From assembly GCF_030719295.1 (NCBI RefSeq), contig NZ_CP120997.1:2170001-2234000 (forward strand): a stretch of DNA of 64,000 nucleotides, given 5' to 3'. This document shows positions 1-8,755 of the stretch, in pieces (position 1 is the first letter of the stretch; each line of letters begins with the position of its first letter). The notes beneath the pieces were generated by a model. It was not told where the DNA came from and made no database searches. It saw only the letters and a list, made by a program, of their open reading frames with translations. Origin of the DNA: Streptomyces sp. Mut1 (GTDB taxonomy: Bacteria; Actinomycetota; Actinomycetes; Streptomycetales; Streptomycetaceae). Both the position numbers and the translations under genes were made by a program.

Positions 1-1
1 G

Positions 2-1174
2 CGGGACAAGGAGATCGGCAAGCGCTTCGTGCTGATCGCGCCCGATGAGTACCGCACCTTCGGCATGGACGCGTTCTTCCCGAGCGCGAAGATCTACAAC
101 CCGCTGGGGCAGCAGTACGAGTCGGTCGACCGCGATCTGCTGCTCGCGTACAAGGAGTCGCCGACCGGGCAGATGCTGCACGACGGCATCTCGGAGGCGG
201 GCTGCACGGCCTCGCTGATCGCCGCGGGTTCGGCGTACGCGACGCACGGCGAGCCGCTGATCCCGGTGTACGTCTTCTACTCGATGTTCGGGTTCCAGCG
301 CACGGGTGACCAGTTCTGGCAGATGGCCGACCAGCTCGCGCGCGGTTTCGTGCTGGGCGCCACCGCCGGCCGTACGACGCTGACCGGTGAGGGTCTCCAG
401 CACGCCGACGGGCACTCGCAGCTGCTGGCCTCGACCAACCCGGGCTGTGTGGCGTACGACCCGGCCTTCGGGTACGAGATCGCGCACATCGTCAAGGACG
501 GTCTGCGCCGGATGTACGGCGGGACCCCCGAGGAGAACGAGGACGTCTTCTACTACCTCACCGTCTACAACGAGCCGATCCAGCACCCGGCCGAGCCCGC
601 CGATGTGGACGTCGAGGGCATCCTGAAGGGCGTCTACCGCTACAGCAGCGGCGAGAAGGGCGAGATCCCCGCCCAGATCATGGCGTCCGGTGTGGCGGTC
701 CCCTGGGCCGTCGAGGCGCAGCGCATCCTCGCCGACGAGTGGAATGTGAAGGCGGACGTCTGGTCGGCGACCTCCTGGAACGAGCTGCGGCGCGAGGCCG
801 TGGACGTGGAGCGGTACAACCTGCTGCACCCGGAGGAGGAGCAGCGCGTGCCGTATGTGACGCGCAAGCTCTCCGGGGCCCAGGGGCCGTTCGTGGCGGT
901 GTCGGACTGGATGCGCTCGGTGCCGGACCAGATCGCGCGCTGGGTGCCCGGTGCGTACCAGTCGCTGGGTGCGGACGGGTTCGGTTTCGCGGACACGCGG
1001 GGTGCGGCCCGGCGGTTCTTCCACATCGACGCGCAGTCGATCGTGCTCGCGGTGCTGACCGAGCTGGCGAAGGACGGGAAGGTCGACCGTTCGGTGCTGA
1101 AGACGGCGGTCGACCGCTACGAGCTGCTGGATGTGGCCTCGGCCGATCCGGGGGCCGCGGGCGGCGACGCGTAA
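2..1174 (+). CDS. aceE: Pyruvate dehydrogenase E1 component, C-terminal part (5' end outside window)
   Basis: This is the C-terminal ~390 residues of a homodimeric (AceE-type) pyruvate dehydrogenase E1, which decarboxylates pyruvate with thiamine diphosphate and passes the acetyl group to E2. The reading frame is open from base 2, so the gene starts upstream. Typical AceE blocks are visible: RTFGMD near the start, [42 protein letters not shown] followed by DGHS, the block around [15 protein letters not shown], and [11 protein letters not shown]. The end [18 protein letters not shown] fits the C-terminal transketolase-like domain. The stop TAA lies 14 bp before a GC-rich hairpin. Actinobacteria carry AceE as a single large protein of about 900 residues, so over half is missing here. 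The family call is secure. Confidence 0.97.
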   Translation, partial: RDKEIGKRFVLIAPDEYRTFGMDAFFPSAKIYNPLGQQYESVDRDLLLAYKESPTGQMLHDGISEAGCTASLIAAGSAYATHGEPLIPVYVFYSMFGFQRTGDQFWQMADQLARGFVLGATAGRTTLTGEGLQHADGHSQLLASTNPGCVAYDPAFGYEIAHIVKDGLRRMYGGTPEENEDVFYYLTVYNEPIQHPAEPADVDVEGILKGVYRYSSGEKGEIPAQIMASGVAVPWAVEAQRILADEWNVKADVWSATSWNELRREAVDVERYNLLHPEEEQRVPYVTRKLSGAQGPFVAVSDWMRSVPDQIARWVPGAYQSLGADGFGFADTRGAARRFFHIDAQSIVLAVLTELAKDGKVDRSVLKTAVDRYELLDVASADPGAAGGDA

Positions 1175-1187
1175 CACCGTGACCGGT

Positions 1188-1225
1188 GCGGGGCGGCGGT
1201 GCCCGGAAGGGTGCCGCCGCCCCGC
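1188..1225. terminator. GC-rich hairpin between convergent genes
   Basis: A perfect 12-bp stem (GCGGGGCGGCGG paired with CCGCCGCCCCGC) surrounds a 14-nt loop. It lies between the 3' ends of aceE and the convergent I36-type gene. There is no T tract, as is usual in Streptomyces. It probably serves both strands. Confidence 0.7.
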
Positions 1226-1242
1226 GGCGTGTCCGGGGCCGG

Positions 1243-1665
1243 TCAGTTCTCCCAGACCTTGAAGGCGCGGACCTGGTACGGGGAGCGGGGCAGCCAGGTG
1301 CCGCCGCCCGGGTACGTCTCGAACTCTCCGGTCTCCGCGCATGTGGCGGACTGGTAGGTGGTGACGGGCCTGCCCGTGCGGTTGGCGAGGGCCTGGGCGG
1401 TGGTGCCGGTCTTCAGCGGCACGCAGCTCTCGATGTCGATCGTGGACAGCTCGTGGATCTGCCGGGCGCCGGTGAAGTCGGGCCTGGCCCAGAGGCAGAG
1501 CTGCCCGCTCGCGCAGTTGCCGAGCCCGACGGGCGCGGTGGCCGGGGCCACGGACGCGGCGGATCGGGCGGGCGCGGCGGTGGCGCGGGCCGGCGGGGAC
1601 GAGAACAGCGCCGTCAGAACGAGCAGCGCGGCGGCCAGGGCGGCCGCGAGAGTGGTCGTACGCAT
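1243..1665 (-). CDS. Secreted peptidase inhibitor family I36-like protein
   Basis: A 140-residue exported protein. Residues 1-30 form a signal peptide (MRTTTLAAALAAALLVLTAL core, then an Ala-rich region ending near ARA). An Ala/Pro-rich linker follows, then a beta/gamma-crystallin-like domain of about 85 residues with CLWARPDFTG, a CVPL segment and a C-terminal FKVWEN. The pattern of four cysteines (NCASGQLC, SCVP, ATCAE) matches the peptidase inhibitor I36 family of Streptomyces, whose founding member SMI inhibits metalloproteases. Whether this one inhibits a protease cannot be told from sequence. It is transcribed alone, convergent with aceE; the upstream 217 bp holds the terminator of the next gene. 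The start ATG follows a weak GGGGG. Confidence 0.8.
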   Translation of the reverse strand: MRTTTLAAALAAALLVLTALFSSPPARATAAPARSAASVAPATAPVGLGNCASGQLCLWARPDFTGARQIHELSTIDIESCVPLKTGTTAQALANRTGRPVTTYQSATCAETGEFETYPGGGTWLPRSPYQVRAFKVWEN

Positions 1666-1795
1666 GCGAGATGAACCCCCGTGGTGATGGAACTGCTGAG
1701 TGGAGCGTCCACCGATGTGGATCTTCCACCACCAACCCTGAATGATTACTCTGCGTAACCGGAAGGGTTCGGGGCCGGGTTCATCCTGACAGGTG

Positions 1796-1827
1796 ACAGC
1801 CCCGCCGGATCGGTCCGGCGGGGCTGT
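1796..1827 (-). terminator. Perfect 14-bp stem with TCGG loop downstream of the MFS gene
   Basis: ACAGCCCCGCCGGA (1796-1809) pairs perfectly with TCCGGCGGGGCTGT (1814-1827) around a four-base loop. It lies 56 bp after the stop codon of the minus-strand efflux gene and before the I36-type gene on the same strand, so it should end the efflux transcript. Confidence 0.85.
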
Positions 1828-1882
1828 TGGACGCGCTGTGCTGACGCGAACGGCGTGACGGGAACCTCGCGTGACGGGAACG

Positions 1883-3493
1883 TCAGATGTGGCCGGCTCC
1901 CGCGCCCGCCTCCGCGTTCTCGCCGCGCTTGGTCAGCGTGGCGACGAGGGCGGCGATCACCGCGACGATGCCCGCGACCATGAACGCCGTGCTCATCCCG
2001 GAGACGAACGTGTCGTGGGCGACGCCCGCGATCTTGCCGACGAGCTCCGGCGGGGTCTCCTCGTTGACCGGCGGCATGCCGACCTTGATCGCGGAGGACG
2101 CCTCGCCGAGACCTTCGGGCGACAGCGGCGGAAGCTTCGCCGCCTTCCAGTTGTCCGCCAGCTCGGCGTCGACGCGGGAGGCCATGATCGCGCCGAGCAC
2201 CGCCGTACCGAGGCTGCCACCGACCTGCATGGCGGCCTGCTGGAGGCCACCGGCGACGCCGGAGAGCTCCATGGGGGCGTTGCCGACGATGACCTCGGTG
2301 GCGCCGACCATGACGGGGGCGAGGCCGAGGCCGAGCAGGGCGAACCAGACGGACATGGTCAGCGTGCCCGTGCCGACCGTCAGCTGGGACATGCCGAACA
2401 TGGCGACGGCGGTGCAGACCATGCCGCCCACCAGCGGGACGCGCGGGCCGAACTTGGTGATCAGGGCGCCCGCCAGCGGCGAGGCGACGATCATCATCGC
2501 GGTCAGCGGCAGCAGGTGCAGGCCCGCGTCCACGGCCTTCATGCCGTGCACGTTCTGCAGGTAGAAGGTGACGAAGAACAGGCCGCCCATGAAGGCGAAG
2601 GCCATCAGCACCATCAGGACCGTGCCCGCGGAGAGCGGGACGGAGCGGAACATCGCCAGCGGGACCAGCGGCTCCTTGACGCGCTGTTCGACCAGGGCGA
2701 ACGCGAGGAACAGGACGACGGCGCCGACCAGGAAGCCGATGGTCTGGGTGTCGCCCCAGCCCCACTCGGCGCCCTTGATGAGGGCCCAGATCAGGCAGAA
2801 CATCGCACCGGACAGCAGCACGATGCCGGCGATGTCGAAGGAGCGCGGGGCGTTCTCGGCGCGGTGGTCCTTGAGGATCAGGATGCCGAGCACCAGGGCG
2901 ATCACGCCGACCGGCACGTTGATGAAGAAGACGGACTGCCAGCTGACGTGCTCCACGAGCACGCCACCGAGGATCGGGCCGCCCGCGGTCGAGGCGCCGA
3001 TCACCATGCCCCAGATGCCGATCGCCATGTTCAGCTTCTCGGCCGGGAAGGTGGCGCGCAGCAGGCCGAGCGCGGCCGGCATGAGCAGCGCGCCGAAGAG
3101 GCCCTGGAGCACCCGGAAGATGATGACGAAGGCGACGCTGCTGGAGAGCCCGATGGCCCCCGACGCGGCGGCGAAGCCCACGACGCCTATGAGGAAGGTC
3201 TGCCGGTGGCCGAACCGGTCACCAAGCTTGCCCGCGGTGATCAGGGAGACCGCGAGGGCGAGCATGTAGCCGTTGGTGATCCACTGGACGTCGGCGAGCG
3301 AGGCGCCGAGGTCCTGCTGGATGGCGGGGTTGGCGATCGCGACGATCGTGCCGTCGAGCGCGACCATCATCACGCCGATGGCCACGGAGAACAGCGTCAG
3401 CCAGGGGTGGCCGCGCAGCCCCTTGGCAGATGCGGGACCGACAGGGTCCTGAGGGTCCCGCGGTGCCTTTTCGACGGTGGTCTGACTAGTCAT
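1883..3493 (-). CDS. MFS drug efflux transporter, DHA2 (14-TM) family
   Basis: A 536-residue integral membrane protein, the usual length for 14-helix DHA2 drug:H+ antiporters. Motif A (GKLGDRFGHRQ) lies between helices 2 and 3, motif C-like GPILGGVLVEH in helix 5, and the N-terminal helix has the family signature VALDGTIVAIANPAI with its membrane Asp. The C-terminal tail is hydrophilic and ends in a Gly/Ala-rich stretch. I chose ATG 3493 because a TAATCT -10 hexamer ends 7 nt upstream and there is no ribosome binding site, so the mRNA is probably leaderless. A longer reading back to 3535 is open but unlikely. It is divergent from a TetR-type gene with a palindromic site between them, so it is probably repressed by that protein and exports a toxic compound. 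The substrate is unknown. Confidence 0.93.
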   Translation of the reverse strand: MTSQTTVEKAPRDPQDPVGPASAKGLRGHPWLTLFSVAIGVMMVALDGTIVAIANPAIQQDLGASLADVQWITNGYMLALAVSLITAGKLGDRFGHRQTFLIGVVGFAAASGAIGLSSSVAFVIIFRVLQGLFGALLMPAALGLLRATFPAEKLNMAIGIWGMVIGASTAGGPILGGVLVEHVSWQSVFFINVPVGVIALVLGILILKDHRAENAPRSFDIAGIVLLSGAMFCLIWALIKGAEWGWGDTQTIGFLVGAVVLFLAFALVEQRVKEPLVPLAMFRSVPLSAGTVLMVLMAFAFMGGLFFVTFYLQNVHGMKAVDAGLHLLPLTAMMIVASPLAGALITKFGPRVPLVGGMVCTAVAMFGMSQLTVGTGTLTMSVWFALLGLGLAPVMVGATEVIVGNAPMELSGVAGGLQQAAMQVGGSLGTAVLGAIMASRVDAELADNWKAAKLPPLSPEGLGEASSAIKVGMPPVNEETPPELVGKIAGVAHDTFVSGMSTAFMVAGIVAVIAALVATLTKRGENAEAGAGAGHI

Positions 3494-3553
3494 ACGCGGG
3501 AGATTAGTGTCAGTCACTGACAGTTGACAAACCAATTCACAAGTCGGTAACTG
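3494..3553. promoter_or_regulatory. Divergent promoter with TetR-type operator
   Basis: A 15-bp perfect palindrome TGTCAGT-C-ACTGACA sits at 3508-3522. On the minus strand TAATCT (3506-3501) is placed 7 nt before the efflux start codon, with a possible TTGTCA -35 18 bp upstream of it. On the plus strand TTGACA (3524-3529) with a weak TAACTG (3548-3553) could drive the regulator. The palindrome overlaps the spacer of the efflux promoter, as expected for a repressor site. Confidence 0.6.
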
Positions 3554-3610
3554 TCACGTAGCTCACAGGTAGGCTGAGCTGGACAAAGCAGGGAAAAGAG
3601 GACCAGTTCA

Positions 3611-4267
3611 GTGACCGAAGGGCAGCCGTCCGCGGCCCTCCCGATCGGGCTGCGCGAGCGCAAGAAGCGGCGCACCCGCGACGCGCTGCTCGTCGCCGCC
3701 CTCGAACTCTTCACCACCCACGGGTACGAGGAGACCACCGTCGACGAGATCACCGACGCGGTGGAGGTCTCCCAGCGCACCTTCTTCCGCTACTTCGCGG
3801 GCAAGGAGGCGGTCGTCTTCGCCGTGCAGGACATGGTGGAGTCGCGTTTCCTCGCCGAGCTGCTCCAACGGCCCGCCGGCGAAGCCCCCTTCGAGGCCAT
3901 GCGGCGCGCCGTGCTGTGCGCCTGGAACGGTATCGGGGAGGCCGTCGAGGCCATCATCCCGGTCGAACTCCACATGCGCGCCTACCGGATGATCGAGTCC
4001 ACGCCCTCGCTGCTCGCCGCCCACCTGCGCCGCAGCATGGACTTGGAGCACCAGACCGCCGAACTGATCGCGCGGCGCGAGGGCCTGGACATGGCGCACG
4101 ACCCCCGCCCCCGGGTCGCGGTCGCCGCGTTCTCCGGAGTGATGCGGGCGGCCGGTCAACTGTGGGGGCAGGGGCGGGACACCAGCATGGAGTCGCTCCG
4201 GACGCTGACCGAGACGTATCTCGACGCCCTCACCCCGGCCCTCTCCGAAACCTGGCGCACACCGTAG
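3611..4267 (+). CDS. TetR-family transcriptional regulator
   Basis: A 218-residue TetR-type repressor. The N-terminal helix-turn-helix is complete at about residues 15-62 (RTRDALLVAALELFTTHGYE, TTVDEITDAVEVSQRTFFRYF, with the conserved FAGKE after it). The remaining 150 residues are an alpha-helical ligand domain of the TetR_C_17 type. It starts at GTG with AGAGGA 8 nt upstream. It is divergent from a DHA2 efflux gene with a shared palindrome, so it is most likely the local repressor that releases efflux when it binds a drug. The inducer is unknown. Confidence 0.92.
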   Translation: MTEGQPSAALPIGLRERKKRRTRDALLVAALELFTTHGYEETTVDEITDAVEVSQRTFFRYFAGKEAVVFAVQDMVESRFLAELLQRPAGEAPFEAMRRAVLCAWNGIGEAVEAIIPVELHMRAYRMIESTPSLLAAHLRRSMDLEHQTAELIARREGLDMAHDPRPRVAVAAFSGVMRAAGQLWGQGRDTSMESLRTLTETYLDALTPALSETWRTP

Positions 4268-4405
4268 GCACACGCGACGGCGGCGCTCACCGTGGTGGAA
4301 GGGCGTACGCAGCGTGAGGCAATCGCCGTGTCCTTCCGCACAGTCGGGTGATGTGCGTCACCCTGCTCGCAAAGCGGCTCCCCGCGTCTCCTAGGGTGGT
4401 CCGGA

Positions 4406-5617
4406 GTGACTTCCTTCGATTCCTCCCCCACGCTCACCGCCTGGCGCGCTCTGCTCGCCCTCGCGGTCGTCTTCGTGATGCTCGCGACGACCGGCTGGAC
4501 CGCCGTGCACCACCAGCGGTCCTCCGACTCGCGCACGCTCGCGCTCGCCTCCTGGGCCAAGGGATCGATAGCGGGCCGGCCGCTGCCGGACGCCGACGCC
4601 CCGTCGTACAAGCTGGCGCACTTCTTCGCCACGCTGACCGCCGCGCAGCGCGGCAGTCTCGCCGACAGGTACCCGCTGGTGGTGGGGAACCTCAACGGCG
4701 CCCCGGTCACCGTCCGTTACCGGGCGAACCGGCGGGCGATCCAGCAGGCGAGCACGGTCGAGCGGCGGCGCGTCCACGACACCAGACTCTCCGCCACCGG
4801 CCGCGCCGAGGCACAGCACCGCCTGGAGCGCTTCCGCTCGATGCTGGCCCCAGGCCGCCACTTCCTGGCGTTCGACCCGTCGGGGCGCGGGCTCGCCGCC
4901 GAGGTGTTCGGCGACCTCGACCGGGCGAAACGCATCTCGCTCGTCGTGCCCGGAGTCGACACCGGCCTCCTGACCCTGGAGCGCACCGGCAGCAGGACGA
5001 ACGCCGCGCCCGTCGGCATGGCCAAGTCGCTGTACGCCGCCGAGCGAGCGGCGCGCCCCGGGGTGAGCACCGCCGTGATCGCCTGGGCCGACTACACCAC
5101 GCCCGTCGGCATCGGCATGGACGCCGCCCTGGGCAACCTCGCCGAGCGCGGGGCGGTCCGGCTCGACGCGCTCGTCCGGGCGCTCCCGGGCCCCGCCCCC
5201 GTCTCGCTGTTCTGCCACAGCTACGGCTCCGTGCTGTGCGGGCTCGCCGCGAAGCGACTGCCCGGCAGGGTGGAGGACATCGCGGTGGCGGGCAGCCCCG
5301 GCATGCGGGCCGACAACGCCGGACAGCTGCACACCCGGGCCCACGTCTGGGCGACCCGGGACAGCGGTGACTGGATCGAGGACGTCCCGAACCTGGAGTT
5401 CGGCGGCCTGGGCCACGGCGCCGACCCGGTGGACCACGCCTTCGGCGCCCGGGTCGTCTCGGCGGCCGGCGCGAGCGGGCACAGCGGCTATTTCGAGCCC
5501 GGCACCGAGAGCCTGGACAACTTCGCCGCGATCGGCGTGGGCGCGTACACGTCGGTGACCTGCGCACAGGCCGACAGCGTCTGCAACAACGGGGTTTACT
5601 CGGATACGACTGCCTGA
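4406..5617 (+). CDS. Alpha/beta hydrolase, DUF1023 family (first of two paralogues)
   Basis: A 403-residue protein with an N-terminal membrane anchor or signal (residues 14-34, hydrophobic, no clear cleavage site) and an actinobacterial DUF1023-type hydrolase domain (about residues 150-390). The nucleophile elbow reads CHSYG with Ser272, so the first Gly of GxSxG is replaced by Cys. Other conserved blocks are VVPGVDT, IAWADYTTP, GSPGMRA and GLGHGADP, the last probably supplying the catalytic His. Two cysteines near the C-terminus (CAQADSVC) suggest a disulfide outside the cell. The start GTG is preceded by TAGGGT 8 nt upstream, suggesting a leaderless transcript. A close paralogue lies at 8756. 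The substrate is unknown; the fold suggests an esterase or lipase-like activity. Confidence 0.85.
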   Translation: MTSFDSSPTLTAWRALLALAVVFVMLATTGWTAVHHQRSSDSRTLALASWAKGSIAGRPLPDADAPSYKLAHFFATLTAAQRGSLADRYPLVVGNLNGAPVTVRYRANRRAIQQASTVERRRVHDTRLSATGRAEAQHRLERFRSMLAPGRHFLAFDPSGRGLAAEVFGDLDRAKRISLVVPGVDTGLLTLERTGSRTNAAPVGMAKSLYAAERAARPGVSTAVIAWADYTTPVGIGMDAALGNLAERGAVRLDALVRALPGPAPVSLFCHSYGSVLCGLAAKRLPGRVEDIAVAGSPGMRADNAGQLHTRAHVWATRDSGDWIEDVPNLEFGGLGHGADPVDHAFGARVVSAAGASGHSGYFEPGTESLDNFAAIGVGAYTSVTCAQADSVCNNGVYSDTTA

Positions 5618-5706
5618 CGCGCGTAGAAGACGGCCGCCTCGTCCCCACCGAAGCGGTCGACGCCGAGAGGGGACGGGGCGGGCAAGTGCCGCATACGATG
5701 AGGCGC

Positions 5707-6660
5707 ATGGGTGATGTGCTGGCCGGAATTCATGCCACCTGGGAGTTCGACACCGACTCCGTGCTCATCCGCTACGAACGGGGTATCCGCACGCCGAGGC
5801 TCCTCCAGAGCCTGCGCGAGCGCCGCGTCCCGCACACGGCGCTGTCGTCGGTGACGCTGACCCCGGGCAAGCGGGGCACGGTGGTGCTGCGTGCGGTCCC
5901 GAGACCCGGTGCCGACCCCCTGGTGGAGGCCGCCGCCGGGCAGCTGAAGGACGGCTGCGACCCGTACCGCCTGGTGCTCCCCGCCGGCCGCGAGACCCTC
6001 GCCGAGTACTACGCGGACGAGCTGCGCGCCTGTCTCGGGCCGGACGCGGGCGAGCCGGCCGACCGCTTCCTGGTCGCCGCCCCCGAGGCCCCGATGCAGT
6101 TCAAGGCGTACGACGGACGGGCCGGCTTCGACGGGGAGCGGATCTCCTTCCGCTGGTTCTGGACGGGCGCCTCGTCGGAGAAGTGGAAGGCGGGCGACCA
6201 GACGTTCCCGGTGACGGACCTGTGCGGGGTCGAGTGGCGTTCGCCGGAGGGCCTGGAGGGCTATCTGCGGCTGCTGCCCAGGGGGTCCGAGTGCCTGGCC
6301 CCGGGGCCGGACACGCTCACCGGGACGGTGACCGCGGGAATCGGGACCGATACGGCCCAGAGCGTCCACCCGGTGATACCCCGGCCCGCCCGCGCCGACC
6401 AGGACCCGGCGGCCGTGATCTTCGGCCTCGGCTACGGCCCGGTCCACGAGTCGCTGCCGTTCGCCGCGGCCGTCCTGGAGTCCGTACGCAGGAAGCAGTC
6501 GGTGCCCCCGGCCACCACCGCGCTCACCGCCACCACCGCCCGGCGCGATCCGGCGGACATCGCGGAGCGCATCCATCACCTCGGGGAGCTGCACCGGGCG
6601 GGTCTGGTGACCGACGAGGAGTTCAGCGCGAAGAAGGCGCAGCTCCTCGCCGAGCTGTAG
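5707..6660 (+). CDS. DUF4429 protein with C-terminal SHOCT domain
   Basis: A 317-residue cytoplasmic protein with two DUF4429 repeats (each begins with a short segment such as ATWEFDTDSVLIRY or FKAYDGRAGFDGERISFRW) and a C-terminal SHOCT motif (about residues 288-317, IHHLGELHRAGLVTDEEFSA, then KKAQLLAEL). SHOCT segments are found at the ends of many bacterial proteins and are thought to mediate oligomerisation. Function is unknown. I took ATG 5707 because TACGAT ends 7 nt upstream, a leaderless arrangement; an upstream in-frame GTG at 5686 is less likely. The gene is followed after 9 bp by a histidine kinase, so it may be co-transcribed with that two-component system. Confidence 0.8.
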   Translation: MGDVLAGIHATWEFDTDSVLIRYERGIRTPRLLQSLRERRVPHTALSSVTLTPGKRGTVVLRAVPRPGADPLVEAAAGQLKDGCDPYRLVLPAGRETLAEYYADELRACLGPDAGEPADRFLVAAPEAPMQFKAYDGRAGFDGERISFRWFWTGASSEKWKAGDQTFPVTDLCGVEWRSPEGLEGYLRLLPRGSECLAPGPDTLTGTVTAGIGTDTAQSVHPVIPRPARADQDPAAVIFGLGYGPVHESLPFAAAVLESVRRKQSVPPATTALTATTARRDPADIAERIHHLGELHRAGLVTDEEFSAKKAQLLAEL

Positions 6661-6669
6661 CCGCCGCCC

Positions 6670-7914
6670 GTGACCGCCTCCACGGCCGAGCCCCCGTCCG
6701 CCCCCGGCCCGAAGCGGCGGGGGCGGTTCCTGCCGTACGCCGCCGTCGTCGTGCTGACGGCGCTCTTCCTCCCGGTCACCCTCGTCAACCTGCGTGATCA
6801 GTACGGCATCGGCGGCGCGGTCGCGGCCACCCTCGCCGTCGCCCAGGCCGGGCCCCTGCTGATGCTGGCGCACCGGCCGCTGCGGGCCTGGTGGATCGTC
6901 TTCCCGGCGGATGTGGTGGGCGCGCTGGTGATCCTCGGGCAGCCTGCCGAGAAGTACGACGTGTGGCCGTGGCCGCCGGCCCCGCTGATCGCCTACCTCT
7001 TCCTGCTCCTGGCGCTGGCCCTGCGTGAGCCCCGCCGCACCCTGGCCGCCGTCTGGCTGGCGACCGGCGCGGCGAGCCTCGTCCTGCATCTGGCCGGCCC
7101 GGACCGCAGCAACGGCAGCGCGCTGCTCCTGCCCGTCTTCGGGGCCGTGGCGCTGGTGATCGGCGCGGCGGTGCGGGAGCGGCGCGTCGCGCAGCGCAGG
7201 CTCGCCGAGCAGGAGACCGTCAGCGAGGCGGAACGCGCCCGGCGGACGCTGCTGGAGGAGCGGACCAGGATCGCTCGCGAACTGCACGACGTGGTCGCCC
7301 ACCACATGTCCGTGATCACCGTCCAGGCGGACTCGGCGCCCTACCGGCTCCAGGAGCTGTCGGACGAGGCGCGCGAGGAGTTCGGGACGATCGCCGCGAG
7401 CGCGCGGGAGTCGCTGGCGGAGATGCGGCGGCTGCTGGTGGTGCTGCGCGGCGACGGTACGGAGGGCGAACGGACCCCGCAGCCGGGGCTCGACCGCTTG
7501 CAGCAGCTGGTGGAGGCGACGGTACGGGCGGGGCTTCCGGCCGAGCTGTCGATGCCCGCGGGACTGGACGGGGTGCCTCCGGCCGTGGACCTGTCCGCGT
7601 ACCGGATCGTGCAGGAGGCGCTGGCGAACGCGGTCCGGCACGCGCCGGGGGCCCCGACCCGGATATCGGTCGGCACGGACGGGGCGCATCTGACGGTGCT
7701 GGTGGTCAACGGCCCTCCCCGGCAGCCGGTTTCACCGCTGGAGACGGCGGGAACGGGCCACGGCCTTGTCGGGATGCGCGAACGCGTACGGTTGACCGGC
7801 GGCACGCTGGACACCGGGCCGCTGCCGGACGGGGGGTTCCGGGTCGCCGCACGGCTGCCGCTCCCTCCGAAGGAGCCGCCCGCCCCCGCCACCCCGAGCC
7901 CGGAGGACCCGTGA
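6670..7914 (+). CDS. Two-component sensor histidine kinase (HisKA_3 type)
   Basis: A 414-residue NarL-class sensor kinase. The first ~165 residues contain several hydrophobic helices with almost no extracytoplasmic loops, so the signal is probably sensed in or at the membrane. The phosphoacceptor motif RIARELHDVVAHHMSVI carries the His, and the HATPase_c domain has its N box (IVQEALANAVRHA) and G box (GTGHGLVGMRERVRLTGG). The end is a Pro-rich tail. It starts with GTG 9 bp after the DUF4429 gene and its stop overlaps the regulator start by 4 bp (GTGA), so the two are translationally coupled. The signal is unknown. Confidence 0.92.
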   Translation: MTASTAEPPSAPGPKRRGRFLPYAAVVVLTALFLPVTLVNLRDQYGIGGAVAATLAVAQAGPLLMLAHRPLRAWWIVFPADVVGALVILGQPAEKYDVWPWPPAPLIAYLFLLLALALREPRRTLAAVWLATGAASLVLHLAGPDRSNGSALLLPVFGAVALVIGAAVRERRVAQRRLAEQETVSEAERARRTLLEERTRIARELHDVVAHHMSVITVQADSAPYRLQELSDEAREEFGTIAASARESLAEMRRLLVVLRGDGTEGERTPQPGLDRLQQLVEATVRAGLPAELSMPAGLDGVPPAVDLSAYRIVQEALANAVRHAPGAPTRISVGTDGAHLTVLVVNGPPRQPVSPLETAGTGHGLVGMRERVRLTGGTLDTGPLPDGGFRVAARLPLPPKEPPAPATPSPEDP

Positions 7915-8594
7915 CCATCCGTGTGATCATCGTCGACGACCAGGCCATGGTGCGGGCGGGTTTCGCGGCCCTGCTGGCGGCGCAGGCCGACATCGACGTG
8001 GTCGGTGAGGCGCCGGACGGGCGCCAGGGGATCGACGTCAGCCGCCGGGCCCACCCCGACGTGGTGCTGATGGACGTCCGGATGCCCGAGATGGACGGCC
8101 TGGCGGCGGCCCGCGCGCTGCTGGACCCGCCGCCCGGTGTGGTCCATGTGCCCAGGGTGCTGATGCTCACCACGTTCGACGTGGACGACTACGTGTACGA
8201 GGCGCTGCGCGCCGGGGCGTCCGGGTTCCTGCTGAAGGACGCGCCCCCGGCGGACCTGATCGCGGCGGTACGGGTGGTGGCGGCGGGCGACGCCCTGCTC
8301 GCCCCGTCCGTGACGCGCCGTCTGATAGCCGACTTCGCCCGGCAGCGGCCGCAGGCGGCGTCCCGCAGCGGGGCGGCGCTCCGGCTCAACGGGCTGACCC
8401 CGCGCGAGACGGAGGTCCTCGAACTGATCGCGCGCGGCCTGTCGAACCAGGAGATCGCCGGGGAGCTGGTGCTCGCCGAGCAGACGGTGAAGACGCACAT
8501 CGGACGCGTCCTGGCGAAGCTGTCCCTGCGGGACCGGGCGCAGGCGGTGATCTTCGCGTACGAGGCGGGACTTGTGGTCCCCGGCACCGCCTGA
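7911..8594 (+). CDS. Two-component response regulator, NarL/LuxR family
   Basis: A 227-residue response regulator, partner of the adjacent kinase. The receiver domain has the acidic pair Asp9/Asp10, phosphoacceptor Asp55 (VVLMDVRMPEMDG), the conserved Thr in LMLTTFD and Lys in FLLKDAPP. The C-terminal LuxR-type helix-turn-helix starts at LTPRETEVLELIARGLSN and runs through EQTVKTHIGRVLAKL. The GTG start overlaps the kinase stop by four bases. Targets are unknown; the flanking DUF1023 hydrolase genes are candidates by position only. Confidence 0.95.
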   Translation: MTIRVIIVDDQAMVRAGFAALLAAQADIDVVGEAPDGRQGIDVSRRAHPDVVLMDVRMPEMDGLAAARALLDPPPGVVHVPRVLMLTTFDVDDYVYEALRAGASGFLLKDAPPADLIAAVRVVAAGDALLAPSVTRRLIADFARQRPQAASRSGAALRLNGLTPRETEVLELIARGLSNQEIAGELVLAEQTVKTHIGRVLAKLSLRDRAQAVIFAYEAGLVVPGTA

Positions 8595-8755
8595 CCGGCA
8601 CCGGCTCCGGTCCCGGCCACCCCCTACCCAGGTATCACCCGGCAGTTGGCTCCCCGGTGTGACGTCCGCGCACCCGCCCCCTCCCTACCTTCCTCCCGTC
8701 GCGCCGCACGGCGTGCGGGGACCGGCCGTTGGGCCGGAGTGGGAGGGCGGGGCGG